A stretch of 64,000 nt of DNA, from NCBI GenBank assembly GCA_900770215.1, contig CAAGJW010000088.1, positions 1 through 64,000 of the forward strand, given 5' to 3'. The notes under the pieces were generated by a model that saw nothing but the letters and a program-made list of their open reading frames with translations, searched no databases and was not told the DNA's origin. Below are positions 35,955 through 44,580 of this stretch, piece by piece. The position numbers and the translations under genes were made by a program. The number at the start of each line of letters is the position of its first letter. Position 1 is the stretch's first letter. Source of the DNA: Bacteroidales bacterium. Its GTDB lineage: Bacteria > Bacteroidota > Bacteroidia > Bacteroidales > Muribaculaceae.

Positions 35955-35969
35955 CGCGCGCACAAGGTC

Positions 35970-36701
35970 ATGCATCGCTTCTATCATCCCGATATTGAAC
36001 GCACACTGGCGCTTCCCGAGGAAGAGTCGAAGCACTGCGTGCGGGTGCTGCGGCTCGTGGAGGGCGACGAGATCGAGGTCGTCGACGGCCGCGGCAACCT
36101 GTACCGCTGCCGCATAGCCATGGCCCACCCCAAGCGGTGCGGGCTCGAGATAGTGGCCGCCGAGCACGTGCCGCCCCACTGGGGGCACAAGATAGTGCTT
36201 GCTGTGGCACCGCCCAAAAACCTCGACCGCATCGAGGACATGGCCGACCGTGTGACCGAGATGGGTGTCGACCGCATCGTGCCCCTGCTGTGCAGCAACA
36301 GCGAGCGCAAGGTGCTCAAGACCGAGCGCCTGCGCAAGATACTGGTGGCCGCCATGAAGCAGTCGCTTAAAGCCACACTGCCCGTGCTCGACGAGATGAC
36401 ACCGCTGGGCACGCTACTGGCCGAGCCCTTTGCCGGCGACAAGTATATTGCCTATATCGATCCCTCGCTGCCGCGTGAGCAGCGCAAGGACTTCGCCCAG
36501 GAGTATGTTCCTGGCCACGACACGATGATTGTGATAGGGCCCGAGGGCGACTTCAGCCCTGCCGAGGTGGCGGCCGCCCTCAAGGCCGGATTCATGCCCG
36601 TGTCGCTGGGCCAGAGCCGGCTGCGCACCGAGACTGCAGCCATGTGGGCCGTGGCGGCATGCCATGCAATCGATCAACGTGAGAAAAATAAATCAAGATA
36701 A
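35970..36701 (+). CDS. rsmE: 16S rRNA m3U1498 methyltransferase (RsmE)
   Basis: RsmE uses S-adenosylmethionine to methylate N3 of U1498 in 16S rRNA. The 243 aa protein has the N-terminal PUA-like domain (about 1-70) and the SPOUT fold with its knot motifs: MIVIGPEGDFSPAEV (about 190-204) and LGQSRLRTETAAMWAVAA (about 214-231). It follows the permease gene by 15 bases and precedes kdsA by 51, a gap that contains a short 6-bp hairpin (36713-36735). Confidence 0.95.
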   Translation: MHRFYHPDIERTLALPEEESKHCVRVLRLVEGDEIEVVDGRGNLYRCRIAMAHPKRCGLEIVAAEHVPPHWGHKIVLAVAPPKNLDRIEDMADRVTEMGVDRIVPLLCSNSERKVLKTERLRKILVAAMKQSLKATLPVLDEMTPLGTLLAEPFAGDKYIAYIDPSLPREQRKDFAQEYVPGHDTMIVIGPEGDFSPAEVAAALKAGFMPVSLGQSRLRTETAAMWAVAACHAIDQREKNKSR

Positions 36702-36752
36702 TAATAACAAGACCGTCGAAGCCTCAAGCCGACGGCCGAAAGCAAAAGAAAC

Positions 36753-37574
36753 ATGATAAAAGAATTAATGTCATCTCCCACTGGCAACTTTTTCCTGCTC
36801 GCCGGTCCCTGTGTTATCGAAGGCGAATCGATGGCACTCAACATTGCCGAGAAAGTGCTTGACGTAGCCAGCCGCCTGGGTGTGCCCTATGTGTTCAAGG
36901 GCAGCTATCGCAAAGCCAACCGCTCGCGCCTGGACTCTTTCACAGGCATAGGCGACGAGAAAGCGCTCAAGATACTGCGCAAGGTGAGAGAGACACTGGG
37001 CATTCCCGTCGTCACCGACATCCACACCCCCAGCGAGGCTGCAATGGCAGCCCAGTATGTCGACGTGCTGCAGATTCCCGCCTTTTTGTGCCGCCAGACC
37101 GACCTGCTTGTGGCTGCAGCCAAGACAGGCAAGATGGTGAACGTGAAAAAAGGCCAGTTTCTCTCGCCCGAGGCCATGCAATATGCCGTGCAGAAAGTGC
37201 GGGAAGCTGGCAACGACGAGGTGACCATCACCGAGCGAGGCACCACCTTCGGCTACCAAGATCTCATCGTCGACTATCGCGGCATCCCCGTCATGCGCAA
37301 GTATGCTCCCGTGATTGTCGACATCACCCACTCGCTGCAACAGCCCAACCAGAGCAAGGGTGTGACAGGAGGACGCCCCGAACTCATCGAGACCATTGCC
37401 CGGGCCGCAATTGCCACGGGTGCCGACGGCATCTTTCTTGAGACACATCCCGACCCGGCGACAGCCAAGAGCGACGGGGCCAACATGCTGCGCCTCGACT
37501 TGATCGACGGGCTGCTCGAGCGCCTCACCACACTGCGCATGACAATAAACGAAATCAATAAAAACAAGAAATAA
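36753..37574 (+). CDS. kdsA: 3-deoxy-8-phosphooctulonate synthase (KdsA)
   Basis: KdsA condenses phosphoenolpyruvate with arabinose 5-phosphate to make KDO-8-phosphate, a precursor of the lipid A inner core. Active-site signatures seen include LAGPCVIEG (about 16-24), FKGSYRKANRSR (about 49-60), TDIHTP (about 89-94), QIPAFLCRQTDLL, NVKKGQFLSPE and VDITHSLQQP. The length of 273 aa is normal. Its presence implies a lipopolysaccharide outer membrane. It precedes the TPR gene by five bases. Confidence 0.96.
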   Translation: MIKELMSSPTGNFFLLAGPCVIEGESMALNIAEKVLDVASRLGVPYVFKGSYRKANRSRLDSFTGIGDEKALKILRKVRETLGIPVVTDIHTPSEAAMAAQYVDVLQIPAFLCRQTDLLVAAAKTGKMVNVKKGQFLSPEAMQYAVQKVREAGNDEVTITERGTTFGYQDLIVDYRGIPVMRKYAPVIVDITHSLQQPNQSKGVTGGRPELIETIARAAIATGADGIFLETHPDPATAKSDGANMLRLDLIDGLLERLTTLRMTINEINKNKK

Positions 37575-37579
37575 CAAAG

Positions 37580-39211
37580 ATGAAAGCAACGATTAAAATC
37601 AAGTATCTCCTTCTCGTCATGGCAATCACCATGACCGGAATCTCGGTACACGCCCAGACTGCGGCCAGCGACGAAGACTCTACTGCTCAGAAAATAAGAG
37701 CTGCCGTCATGAAAGTCTACGACGACCAGCTGGCCGAGACGCCCGATGCCTACGACGTGCGCTATGCGCGCGCCATGCAGTACTACTTCAATGGCGACTA
37801 TGCCAAGTCGCTCGACGATATCAACATCGTCATCAGCCAGTGTCCCGAGAAGGAGACCGACCAGCTCTACGATGCACTCATCCTACGTGCCAAGCTCTAT
37901 GACGCACAAGGCAACACAGCCGCCGAGGGAGAAGACCTGAAGCGGGCTACCGCCATCAACCCAAGCAGCCTCAACGGCATTGACCTCACTGCCAAGCTCG
38001 CACTCAAGCAAGGCAACCTCACCGAGGCCGAAAGCGGCTTCAACGCCATCTTGCGCCAGAGCCCGCAAAACTACGACGCCTTCTACGGTCTGGCACAAGT
38101 AGAGGCCCAACGCGGCAACAACGACAAGGCTATCGAGTACTGCGACCGGGCTGTGAAACTGTTTCCGCAAGACCCAGTGGTGTATTACAACCGCGCCAAC
38201 GTGTACAAGACAATAGGCGCCTATGAGAATGCGGCCGAGGACTACATCTTGGCCATGAGCCTGAGCTCGGGCGGCAACAAGGGCATCGCCGAGCTGTGGT
38301 CGATGAGCGACACCCACTACGATGCAGTGATGAGCGCCTTGCAGCGCGCCATCAACAATGCCCCGCGCCAGGGCAACTTCTACTACCTGCGTGCCGAGAT
38401 AGCCAAGACCTATTTGCACTACGGCCAAGCCCTGCACGACTTTAACATCATCATCGACAACAATTTCTATGACGACTACACCGTCTATGAAGATGCAGCA
38501 CGATGCCAGTTTGAACTCACCATGTACGACGAGGCACTGAAAAATGTGAACAAAGCCATACAGAAATCGCCCACAGCAATCGATGCCTATGTGCTCAAGT
38601 CACAAATCATGCGTTATCAGGGCACAGGCAACAACTATGCCCTGGCCTACAGCGTGCTCAAAGAGGCCGAGGCACTGAAGCCCAACTACGGCCCGGTGCT
38701 CATCGCCGAGGCACGCGTGCTCTATGCACTGGGGCAAAAAGACGAGGCCATGAACGCGCTCAACAAGCTCATTGCTGCCGAGCCTCACAACAACGAGGCC
38801 CTCTTGCTGCGCGGCTTCATCAGCAAGTATCGCATGAAAAAGCTCGACGACGCCCTTGCCGATTTCTCGGCCATGCTCGCCAACGGCGATGACATGGCCA
38901 GCTTGCGTGGCTTTGCTCTGCACGAGATAGGCAAGGATGAGGAAGCGCGCCAGTGGGCTCGGAAGATCATTGCCGATAACCCGCTGCCTGGCGGCGAAGC
39001 CTACTACTATGCCGCAGCATTGCTCAGCGACATCGACCCTGCCGACGAACAGGCGCTCAAGTACTTTGAAAGCGCCCTGGCCAACGGCTTCGGCAGCAAG
39101 TTTCTTGCCGAGGTGAGCGAGGAGTACTATGTGAACCTCAAGCTCCTGCGCCGCAACGAGAACTTCACCACCGTGCTCAATCGCTACACCGACAACTTTG
39201 TAGTGAAATAA
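37580..39211 (+). CDS. Secreted TPR-repeat protein
   Basis: The 543 aa protein has a signal peptide (1-25, ending VHAQ) and about nine to ten tetratricopeptide repeats from residue 55 onwards, for example YYFNGDYAKSLDDINIVIS, KAIEYCDRAVKLFPQDPVVYYNRANVY and YDEALKNVNKAIQKSPTAIDAYVLKSQ. TPR arrays bind protein partners; the partner is unknown. It is the last gene of the plus-strand run and is closed by a strong terminator. Confidence 0.9.
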   Translation: MKATIKIKYLLLVMAITMTGISVHAQTAASDEDSTAQKIRAAVMKVYDDQLAETPDAYDVRYARAMQYYFNGDYAKSLDDINIVISQCPEKETDQLYDALILRAKLYDAQGNTAAEGEDLKRATAINPSSLNGIDLTAKLALKQGNLTEAESGFNAILRQSPQNYDAFYGLAQVEAQRGNNDKAIEYCDRAVKLFPQDPVVYYNRANVYKTIGAYENAAEDYILAMSLSSGGNKGIAELWSMSDTHYDAVMSALQRAINNAPRQGNFYYLRAEIAKTYLHYGQALHDFNIIIDNNFYDDYTVYEDAARCQFELTMYDEALKNVNKAIQKSPTAIDAYVLKSQIMRYQGTGNNYALAYSVLKEAEALKPNYGPVLIAEARVLYALGQKDEAMNALNKLIAAEPHNNEALLLRGFISKYRMKKLDDALADFSAMLANGDDMASLRGFALHEIGKDEEARQWARKIIADNPLPGGEAYYYAAALLSDIDPADEQALKYFESALANGFGSKFLAEVSEEYYVNLKLLRRNENFTTVLNRYTDNFVVK

Positions 39212-39246
39212 AGCGGGAATCAATACTGCGTCTTTCAACCTACAAC

Positions 39247-39289
39247 GGTCACGGCCTCCCATCTTCGGCGAGAGGCCGTGACCTTTTTT
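39247..39289 (+). terminator. Strong rho-independent terminator
   Basis: GGTCACGGCCTC (39247-39258) and GAGGCCGTGACC (39272-39283) form a perfect 12-bp stem with a 13-base loop, followed by six T (39284-39289). It closes the gene run that started at 31.4 kb. Confidence 0.95.
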
Positions 39290-39360
39290 CGGCTCAAAAA
39301 TTACATGGCGACAAGGAAAATGTGTAACTTTACAACACCATAACTACACTTATAAACAAA

Positions 39361-40236
39361 ATGAAAACAAAAATCATCCATTTACTTGCTGCAGCCCTTG
39401 TCGTGGCCGTGTGCCTCCCGTGCCAAGCCACAGGCAAGCGCTCGAAGAAAGCCCCCAAGAAGGCTTGTATAGAACTTGTGAACGACCAGTATGGCGTAAC
39501 ACGCCGCATCAACCCCAAGTGCAAGACGGTGTATCTCGTGTTTACAGCCCACTTCAGCACCAACGACAACGGCCACTTTGAAAACTTCGACGGCATTGTG
39601 CCCGTACTCGACATCTTGAAAGAGAAGAAAGTGAAAGGCTCGTTCTTCCCCACCGGCATATGCTTCGACCAGCCCCAGTACAAAGCCGCCATCAAGCGTA
39701 TCATCGCCGAGGGCCACTATCTCTCGGCCCACTCCTACGGGCACCTGCTCATGTGCGACGGCGAGAAGAGCCTGGTGACCCGCGACTCGATCGACAACGA
39801 CATCAAGCTCATGGAAAAGAAGCTGAACGAAGTGGGGCTCAAGAAAAGCCAATATTGCTGGATGATACCGCCCTATGAGACCTACAACCAGGAAAATGTC
39901 GATGAGCTGCACCGGCTGGGCTACCACCTGATAAGCCCCACTGCAGGCATCAAAACCGACATGGACTGGACAGCTCCAGGCAACAAAAACTACACCTCGG
40001 CCCACGACATCATGCAGCAGCTGTGGGACTATGAGGCCAAGCATGGCATGAACGGCGTGATACTGCTCGTACACGCCATGAACTACCCTGGCCGCACCCA
40101 GGCCGACCGCGTGTACACCCATCTGGGCGAAATCATCGACGGTCTGCGTGCCCGTGGCTACACATTCAAGACCATGAACGACGTGATTGCCGCAAGCAAG
40201 AAGAGGCCGGCTTGTTACAACGCACAACAGCGTTGA
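39361..40236 (+). CDS. Polysaccharide deacetylase-like protein, variant active site
   Basis: The 291 aa secreted protein (signal peptide about 1-23) has the NodB-type fold. The metal-binding H-x3-H motif is intact (H124 and H128 in SAHSYGHLL), and later strands (MIPPYETYNQ, VILLVHAM) follow the family order. The first motif, usually TFDDG with the catalytic aspartate pair, reads FTAHFST (61-67). Some Bacteroidota relatives also lack the Asp pair, so the enzyme may use another base or be a sugar esterase or binding protein. It stands alone between the terminator at 39247 and the convergent gene at 40281. Confidence 0.8.
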   Translation: MKTKIIHLLAAALVVAVCLPCQATGKRSKKAPKKACIELVNDQYGVTRRINPKCKTVYLVFTAHFSTNDNGHFENFDGIVPVLDILKEKKVKGSFFPTGICFDQPQYKAAIKRIIAEGHYLSAHSYGHLLMCDGEKSLVTRDSIDNDIKLMEKKLNEVGLKKSQYCWMIPPYETYNQENVDELHRLGYHLISPTAGIKTDMDWTAPGNKNYTSAHDIMQQLWDYEAKHGMNGVILLVHAMNYPGRTQADRVYTHLGEIIDGLRARGYTFKTMNDVIAASKKRPACYNAQQR

Positions 40237-40245
40237 AGCCGGCCT
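40204..40245 (+). other. Long hairpin across the stop codon of the deacetylase-like gene
   Basis: AGGCCGGCTT (40204-40213) pairs with AAGCCGGCCT (40236-40245), enclosing an inner stem CAACGC/GCGTTG (40218-40223, 40230-40235) with a four-base bulge between. The stop codon lies in the structure. No T-run follows, so it may protect the 3' end or act in both directions between the convergent genes. Confidence 0.5.
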
Positions 40246-40280
40246 CATGATAGGATGTGTGATCAAACCTTAACAGGCAA

Positions 40281-42242
40281 TCATCGAGTAGCCGTGACAG
40301 TCGTTGTCGATGTGCCCGAGGTGAGCGTGTAGCTTGTGCCCGAGGTCATGCCCGGTGCCGAAATCATCACATAGGTACCGCCACGGCCTCCGCCAGGGCC
40401 AGGACCGCCTCCGCCGGGTGCCCACGCCGAGCCCGACGTCGACTTATAGGTGCTGGGCACTGTGAATGTGGCCAGCGTGGTGCTGCCGTTCGCGAGGCTG
40501 ATAGTAGTAGAAGCCGTCACTGTAGCCGCGGTGTTGACATAGGCCTGCGACCCAGTAGCCGACGATGGAGTTGAAGACGAGCCGCCCACTCCCAGCACCG
40601 TGCCGCCAGTGATGTAGATGCCGTAGCCCTCGGCCGCATCGATGCCACACTCGGGGGCCGAAGCCCCATAAGCCGCCACCTTGCCGCCGCTGATGTAAAT
40701 GTTGCGGTTGGCATCAAGGCCATCGTTGTTGCTGCCTATCACTGTCACATCGCCACCCGAGATGTGCATATCGCTGGCGCAATTGATCGCATCGTCATGG
40801 GCCGAGACATAAACGGTGCCGCCATTGATGTAAATTTCGGCTTTGCTCTCAATGCCTTCAGCGTTGTTGCCCGTTGTGGTCACATTGACATTTCCAGCAC
40901 TGATTGTGATGTTGCCGTCCACCTTCATGCCTTTGGGCGACGAGGTGTAATCGCTGCTTATGCGGTCGGTGTTGCCTGTGTAATTGGTGTTTTCGGTTGT
41001 GCCATTGTTGTAGTAAAGACCGCCCGTGCTTGAAATAGTGATATTGCCGCCCGAGATGTTGAGCGTGCTGTCGGCACTCATGCCCTTGCCGCCCGAGCCT
41101 GTGGCCGTGAGCGTGAAGGTGCCGCCGCTGATGTTCATGTTGGCATCCGACTTGAGCGCGGTGCAAGCCGAGGCTTTGGAGTCGTCGCTGTCCCAGATGC
41201 CTTTGCCAGCGGTCGAGATGGTGAAGGTGCCGCCGCTGATGTTCATGTCGCCTCCGCTTTTCAAGCCCTTAGAAGCATAGGAGTCGCTGGTGCACGTGAT
41301 GTTGACGGTAGTGTTGTTGCCAGCATCATCGCCTATGGTCATCGCACTGTCGCACTTCACTCCTTTCACGTCCTGTGCAGTGACAGTGACATCGATCGTG
41401 CCACCAGTGATGATCACCTGGCCGTTGTTCTCGTCGTCGGGATCGTCGGTAGCAGCCACTTGAATACCATCGTCGCCCGTGCCGCTCACGGTCACTGTGC
41501 CATTGGCCATCTTGAAATACTGGTTGATATTCATACCGTCTTTCTTGGCACTGGCAACGGCGAGCCTGCCCGTGAACGATTTCTTGAGTTGCACATACTC
41601 GTCGCCCCAGAAACCATGCTTGGCATTGCCCGTGATGGTGAGCGAGCCGCTGCCAGTGAACTCAGAGTGGCCGTTGACCATGAAGCACCCCTTCTGTGAG
41701 CCGCTCGAGGCATCGGCCAGCACGTTGGTGCCCACAACATTGATAGCAATGCGCTTGCCATCTTCGATATTGATGGCAGCACTGTCGGCACTCGTGAGCG
41801 TGAGGTTGTCGAGCACCAGGGTTGCCTTGTAATCACCATCCATGTAAAACGAGCCATCGCTTGAGCTACCTGTGAGCGTGTAGGTGATTTCCTGGGCCAG
41901 GTCGCTGCTTTGCACAATGCTCACATTGGCGCCATCAACGGCAACATCGAGATATTGCATCACGTTGCCAGCCACTCGCACGTGGGCACTACTGCCGGTA
42001 TAGGCCACATCGACGGCATTGTCAGTCACACTCGTCGTGTCGACATAGACGCTGTCGACCTTGCTCAAGTCGAAAGTCTTGTTGAGAATAGTGAGCGTTG
42101 AGCCGCTGGCATAGGTCATGTCGCCAGCCTGTGAGGCAGGCACAGCATAGGTCACACGGCCCACCGCCACGTTGAGCGTCTGTGCATTGAGCGCCACAGC
42201 CAAGCCGAAACAGGCTGTGAGAATCAATATTGTCTTCTTCAT
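40281..42242 (-). CDS. Carbohydrate-binding beta-helix protein (Cthe_2159-like)
   Basis: The 653 aa secreted protein (signal peptide about 1-20) resembles the Cthe_2159 family of calcium-dependent beta-helix proteins that bind acidic polysaccharides. It repeats phrases of the form NISGG-T/N-F/I-T and I-Y-I-S/N-G-G, about every 25-40 residues between 170 and 540 (ITGGTIDVT, MNISGGTFTIS, MNISGGTFTLT, LNISGGNITIS, YINGGTVYVS, YISGGKVAAY). It has many Asp and Asn at turns. A Gly/Pro-rich linker (PGGGGPGPGGGRGG) precedes the C-terminal beta segment. It is coupled by a four-base overlap to the gene at 42239. Confidence 0.82.
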   Translation of the reverse strand: MKKTILILTACFGLAVALNAQTLNVAVGRVTYAVPASQAGDMTYASGSTLTILNKTFDLSKVDSVYVDTTSVTDNAVDVAYTGSSAHVRVAGNVMQYLDVAVDGANVSIVQSSDLAQEITYTLTGSSSDGSFYMDGDYKATLVLDNLTLTSADSAAINIEDGKRIAINVVGTNVLADASSGSQKGCFMVNGHSEFTGSGSLTITGNAKHGFWGDEYVQLKKSFTGRLAVASAKKDGMNINQYFKMANGTVTVSGTGDDGIQVAATDDPDDENNGQVIITGGTIDVTVTAQDVKGVKCDSAMTIGDDAGNNTTVNITCTSDSYASKGLKSGGDMNISGGTFTISTAGKGIWDSDDSKASACTALKSDANMNISGGTFTLTATGSGGKGMSADSTLNISGGNITISSTGGLYYNNGTTENTNYTGNTDRISSDYTSSPKGMKVDGNITISAGNVNVTTTGNNAEGIESKAEIYINGGTVYVSAHDDAINCASDMHISGGDVTVIGSNNDGLDANRNIYISGGKVAAYGASAPECGIDAAEGYGIYITGGTVLGVGGSSSTPSSATGSQAYVNTAATVTASTTISLANGSTTLATFTVPSTYKSTSGSAWAPGGGGPGPGGGRGGTYVMISAPGMTSGTSYTLTSGTSTTTVTATR

Positions 42243-42643
42243 GGCACAACTACTTTAAAAGTTCTTGATGAATTCCTGAAAATGTACACGCCTTGCTCAA
42301 GCTGGTTGAGCGCCTGGGGCGTGTTGTCGTAGGTTTCCACCTGGGCACCTGCCACATTGAAAACCTGCACGGGCAGCGAGGCATCTTGGCCGGTTACGAC
42401 CTTGTCGACACCTGAGGGTGCTGTAGCGAAACACATCTTTGCCATGTTGCTCAACGGGAAACTGTGGGTACCACCGGCATAGGTGGCAACAAGTTGACCG
42501 TCGCTGTACACGATCTTGAGATTGCTCACCGTGACCGACGTGTCAACGCCATCGGCAGTGGTGAAAGTGAGATATGGGTATTCATAGGCCATTACGGGCA
42601 ATGTCATGACCCCAATCAATAATAGTACTGCAATCTTTTTCAT
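42239..42643 (-). CDS. Secreted protein with T9SS-like C-terminal domain
   Basis: The 134 aa protein has a signal peptide (1-19). The middle part (LTFTTADGVDTSVTVSNLKIVYSDG) is a motif common in Bacteroidota surface proteins, and the C-terminal part (VQVFNVAGAQVETYDN, then QLEQGVYIFR, ending FKVVVP) resembles the type IX secretion sorting domain, though I can only call this by pattern. It is upstream of, and overlaps by four bases, the Cthe_2159-like gene, so the two are probably made together. Confidence 0.7.
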   Translation of the reverse strand: MKKIAVLLLIGVMTLPVMAYEYPYLTFTTADGVDTSVTVSNLKIVYSDGQLVATYAGGTHSFPLSNMAKMCFATAPSGVDKVVTGQDASLPVQVFNVAGAQVETYDNTPQALNQLEQGVYIFRNSSRTFKVVVP

Positions 42644-42934
42644 CCCTTACTAAATTTAAAATTCTGTTACTTACAATTGTATACAATAGGCTGCCTACCT
42701 ATGGCAACGAACCAATCAACACACAGCTAAAAACATGAATATCAGCTTCAGCCTCAGCCACTTCATTTGTTACAAAATTATATAAATAATCGTGTTTTGC
42801 AAACTATTTTAAATAAATAAGAGTACAAAATAGACATATTGACACATTTTGCCGTCTAAAATAACAAAATCATATACATTCCATTCTTTCCTCGTTAGCC
42901 ATATATATATACGTGTGAAACGATCAAAATCAAA
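42644..42934. other. AT-rich intergenic stretch
   Basis: No gene is seen on either strand. It contains the promoter region of the 42239-42643 gene, but no exact TAnnTTTG box, and a short TA repeat near 42900-42912. Confidence 0.5.
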
Positions 42935-42963
42935 GCCCGCACCAGCGATTTGCAGGTGCGGGC
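42935..42963 (-). terminator. Terminator of the peptidoglycan-salvage operon
   Basis: GCCCGCACC (42935-42943) and GGTGCGGGC (42955-42963) form a perfect 9-bp stem with an 11-base loop. On the minus strand a T-rich stretch (TTTGATTTTG) follows, about 40 bases after the SGNH gene's stop codon. Confidence 0.85.
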
Positions 42964-43003
42964 CTTGTGTATTATATTTATAACGAGCTAACAGGCTCAG
43001 CCC

Positions 43004-43672
43004 TTATTTCACATAGGGCTTGATGGCATCGCGCCACACCAGATAGGCAGGGCCCATGAGGTGGAGGCCGTCGTTGGTGTACTCACGCTTGAGATGACCG
43101 GTGCCGTCGTCAAAGAGCTTGTAGAGGTCGATCCACGTCACGCCCTGCCGGCGAGCCACCTGGGCCAGAGCGGCATTACCCTCGACCACCACGTGCTCGC
43201 GATCGCGCAGGTTTTTCCACATGCGCACATCGTTGTTGAAGGGCAACATGCTCTGCAAGTAGATTTTTGTCTTGGGGCAGCGTTGCTTCACCAGCACGAT
43301 GAGCTTCTCCATGGCGCGGGCAATGCTGTCGCCACTCACGCCGTGCGACACATCGTTGATGCCGCCCATGATGAAGAGCTTCTTGGGCTGTCCCTTCAAG
43401 ATGGGCTCAAGCCGCTCGTAGAAGCCCTGCACAATGTCGCCCACAATACCGCGGTTTTTCACGTGGGGATTGTCGAGCAACTCATTCCACTCGGCACCAT
43501 CGGTGAGGCTGTTGCCCAGCATCACGATATCGTGGCGCCCTATGGGCAGCACATCGAAGAGCGTGGCCCGGCGTGCATAGTACACGTCGGTATTGGTATA
43601 CTGTTTAGTCTGAGCCATTGCAACAATACTTGCACACAGCGCAAAAAACACTATAAGATAACGTCGTGTCAT
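43004..43672 (-). CDS. Secreted SGNH/GDSL esterase
   Basis: The 222 aa protein (signal peptide about 1-20) has the four SGNH blocks: GNSLTDG (nucleophile Ser, about 52-58), NRGIVGD (Gly), GGINDVSHG (Asn) and NDGLHLMGPAY (Asp and His). It should hydrolyse an ester; in this setting an O-acetyl group on MurNAc or another glycan is a fair guess. It lies 13 bases after murQ and is the last gene of the operon, before the terminator at 42935. Confidence 0.85.
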   Translation of the reverse strand: MTRRYLIVFFALCASIVAMAQTKQYTNTDVYYARRATLFDVLPIGRHDIVMLGNSLTDGAEWNELLDNPHVKNRGIVGDIVQGFYERLEPILKGQPKKLFIMGGINDVSHGVSGDSIARAMEKLIVLVKQRCPKTKIYLQSMLPFNNDVRMWKNLRDREHVVVEGNAALAQVARRQGVTWIDLYKLFDDGTGHLKREYTNDGLHLMGPAYLVWRDAIKPYVK

Positions 43673-43685
43673 AATAATTTAAAAA

Positions 43686-44510
43686 TTACTTGTCATCGGC
43701 GGCACGATAGGCGTCGCAGGCTTTCTTGACCGAGCCGTGCAGCAGTAGCAAGCGCTTGGCAGCCTCATAGTCGAGACCAAGCTCCTCAACCACCATGCGA
43801 GTGCCACGGTCGACGAGTTTCTTGTTGGTGAGCTGCATGTTGACCATCTTGTTACCCTTCACGCGCCCCATCTTGATCATGACGCTAGTCGAAATCATGT
43901 TGCATATCATCTTTTGCCCAGTGCCCGACTTCATGCGGCTGCTGCCCGTGACATACTCGGGACCCACAATCATCTCCATGGCAATCTCGGCAGCCTCGCT
44001 GATGGGGGCGTCGGGATTGCTGGTGATAGCGCCCGTGAGGCAACCGTGGGCGCGGGCAGCCTTGAGTGCACCTATCACATAGGGCGTGGTGCCCGAGGCA
44101 GCGATACCCACCACGGTATCCTTCTCGTTGATATTGTACTCAAGCAAGTCTTTCCAACCCTGCTCGGTATCGTCTTCGGCATTCTCCACTGCATTGCGCA
44201 AGGCCGTGTCGCCGCCGGCAATGATACCGATGATCCACCCAGGGTCCATGCCGAAGGTGGGAGGGATCTCGCTGGCATCGAGCACGCCAAGGCGGCCCGA
44301 AGTGCCAGCGCCCATGTAGAAAAGACGGCCACCCTTCTTCATGCGCGACACGATGCCCGTGACCAGTTTCTCGACTTGAGGTATCGTCTTCTGAACAGCA
44401 TCGGCCACCTTGTGGTCCTCTTGATTGATCTCGGTGAGAATTTCAAGAACCGATTTCTTTTCCAAATCATTATATAGCGAGTCTTGCTCGCTTATTTTCA
44501 CAAAAGCCAT
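43686..44510 (-). CDS. murQ: N-acetylmuramic acid 6-phosphate etherase (MurQ)
   Basis: MurQ cleaves the lactyl ether of MurNAc-6-phosphate to give GlcNAc-6-phosphate and D-lactate. The SIS-fold signatures are present: MGAGTSGRLGVLDASEIPPTFG (about 63-84), GIIAGGDTALRNAVENAEDD and GSSRMKSGTGQKM. The length of 274 aa is normal. The frame continues upstream into murK in the wrong context; the ATG at 44510 is the natural start. It follows murK by 70 bases, the largest gap in the operon, and is followed by the SGNH gene. Confidence 0.96.
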   Translation of the reverse strand: MAFVKISEQDSLYNDLEKKSVLEILTEINQEDHKVADAVQKTIPQVEKLVTGIVSRMKKGGRLFYMGAGTSGRLGVLDASEIPPTFGMDPGWIIGIIAGGDTALRNAVENAEDDTEQGWKDLLEYNINEKDTVVGIAASGTTPYVIGALKAARAHGCLTGAITSNPDAPISEAAEIAMEMIVGPEYVTGSSRMKSGTGQKMICNMISTSVMIKMGRVKGNKMVNMQLTNKKLVDRGTRMVVEELGLDYEAAKRLLLLHGSVKKACDAYRAADDK

Positions 44511-44580
44511 ATTATGATTAAATATTTTTCTATTTGCTAAAAAAACGTGTGTCTCTACTCTTTTCGACCGCTCTCCCTGT

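Noticed and set aside
36713..36735. Short hairpin between rsmE and kdsA as a terminator
   Set aside because: Only a 6-bp stem without a T-run; readthrough within the gene run is more likely.
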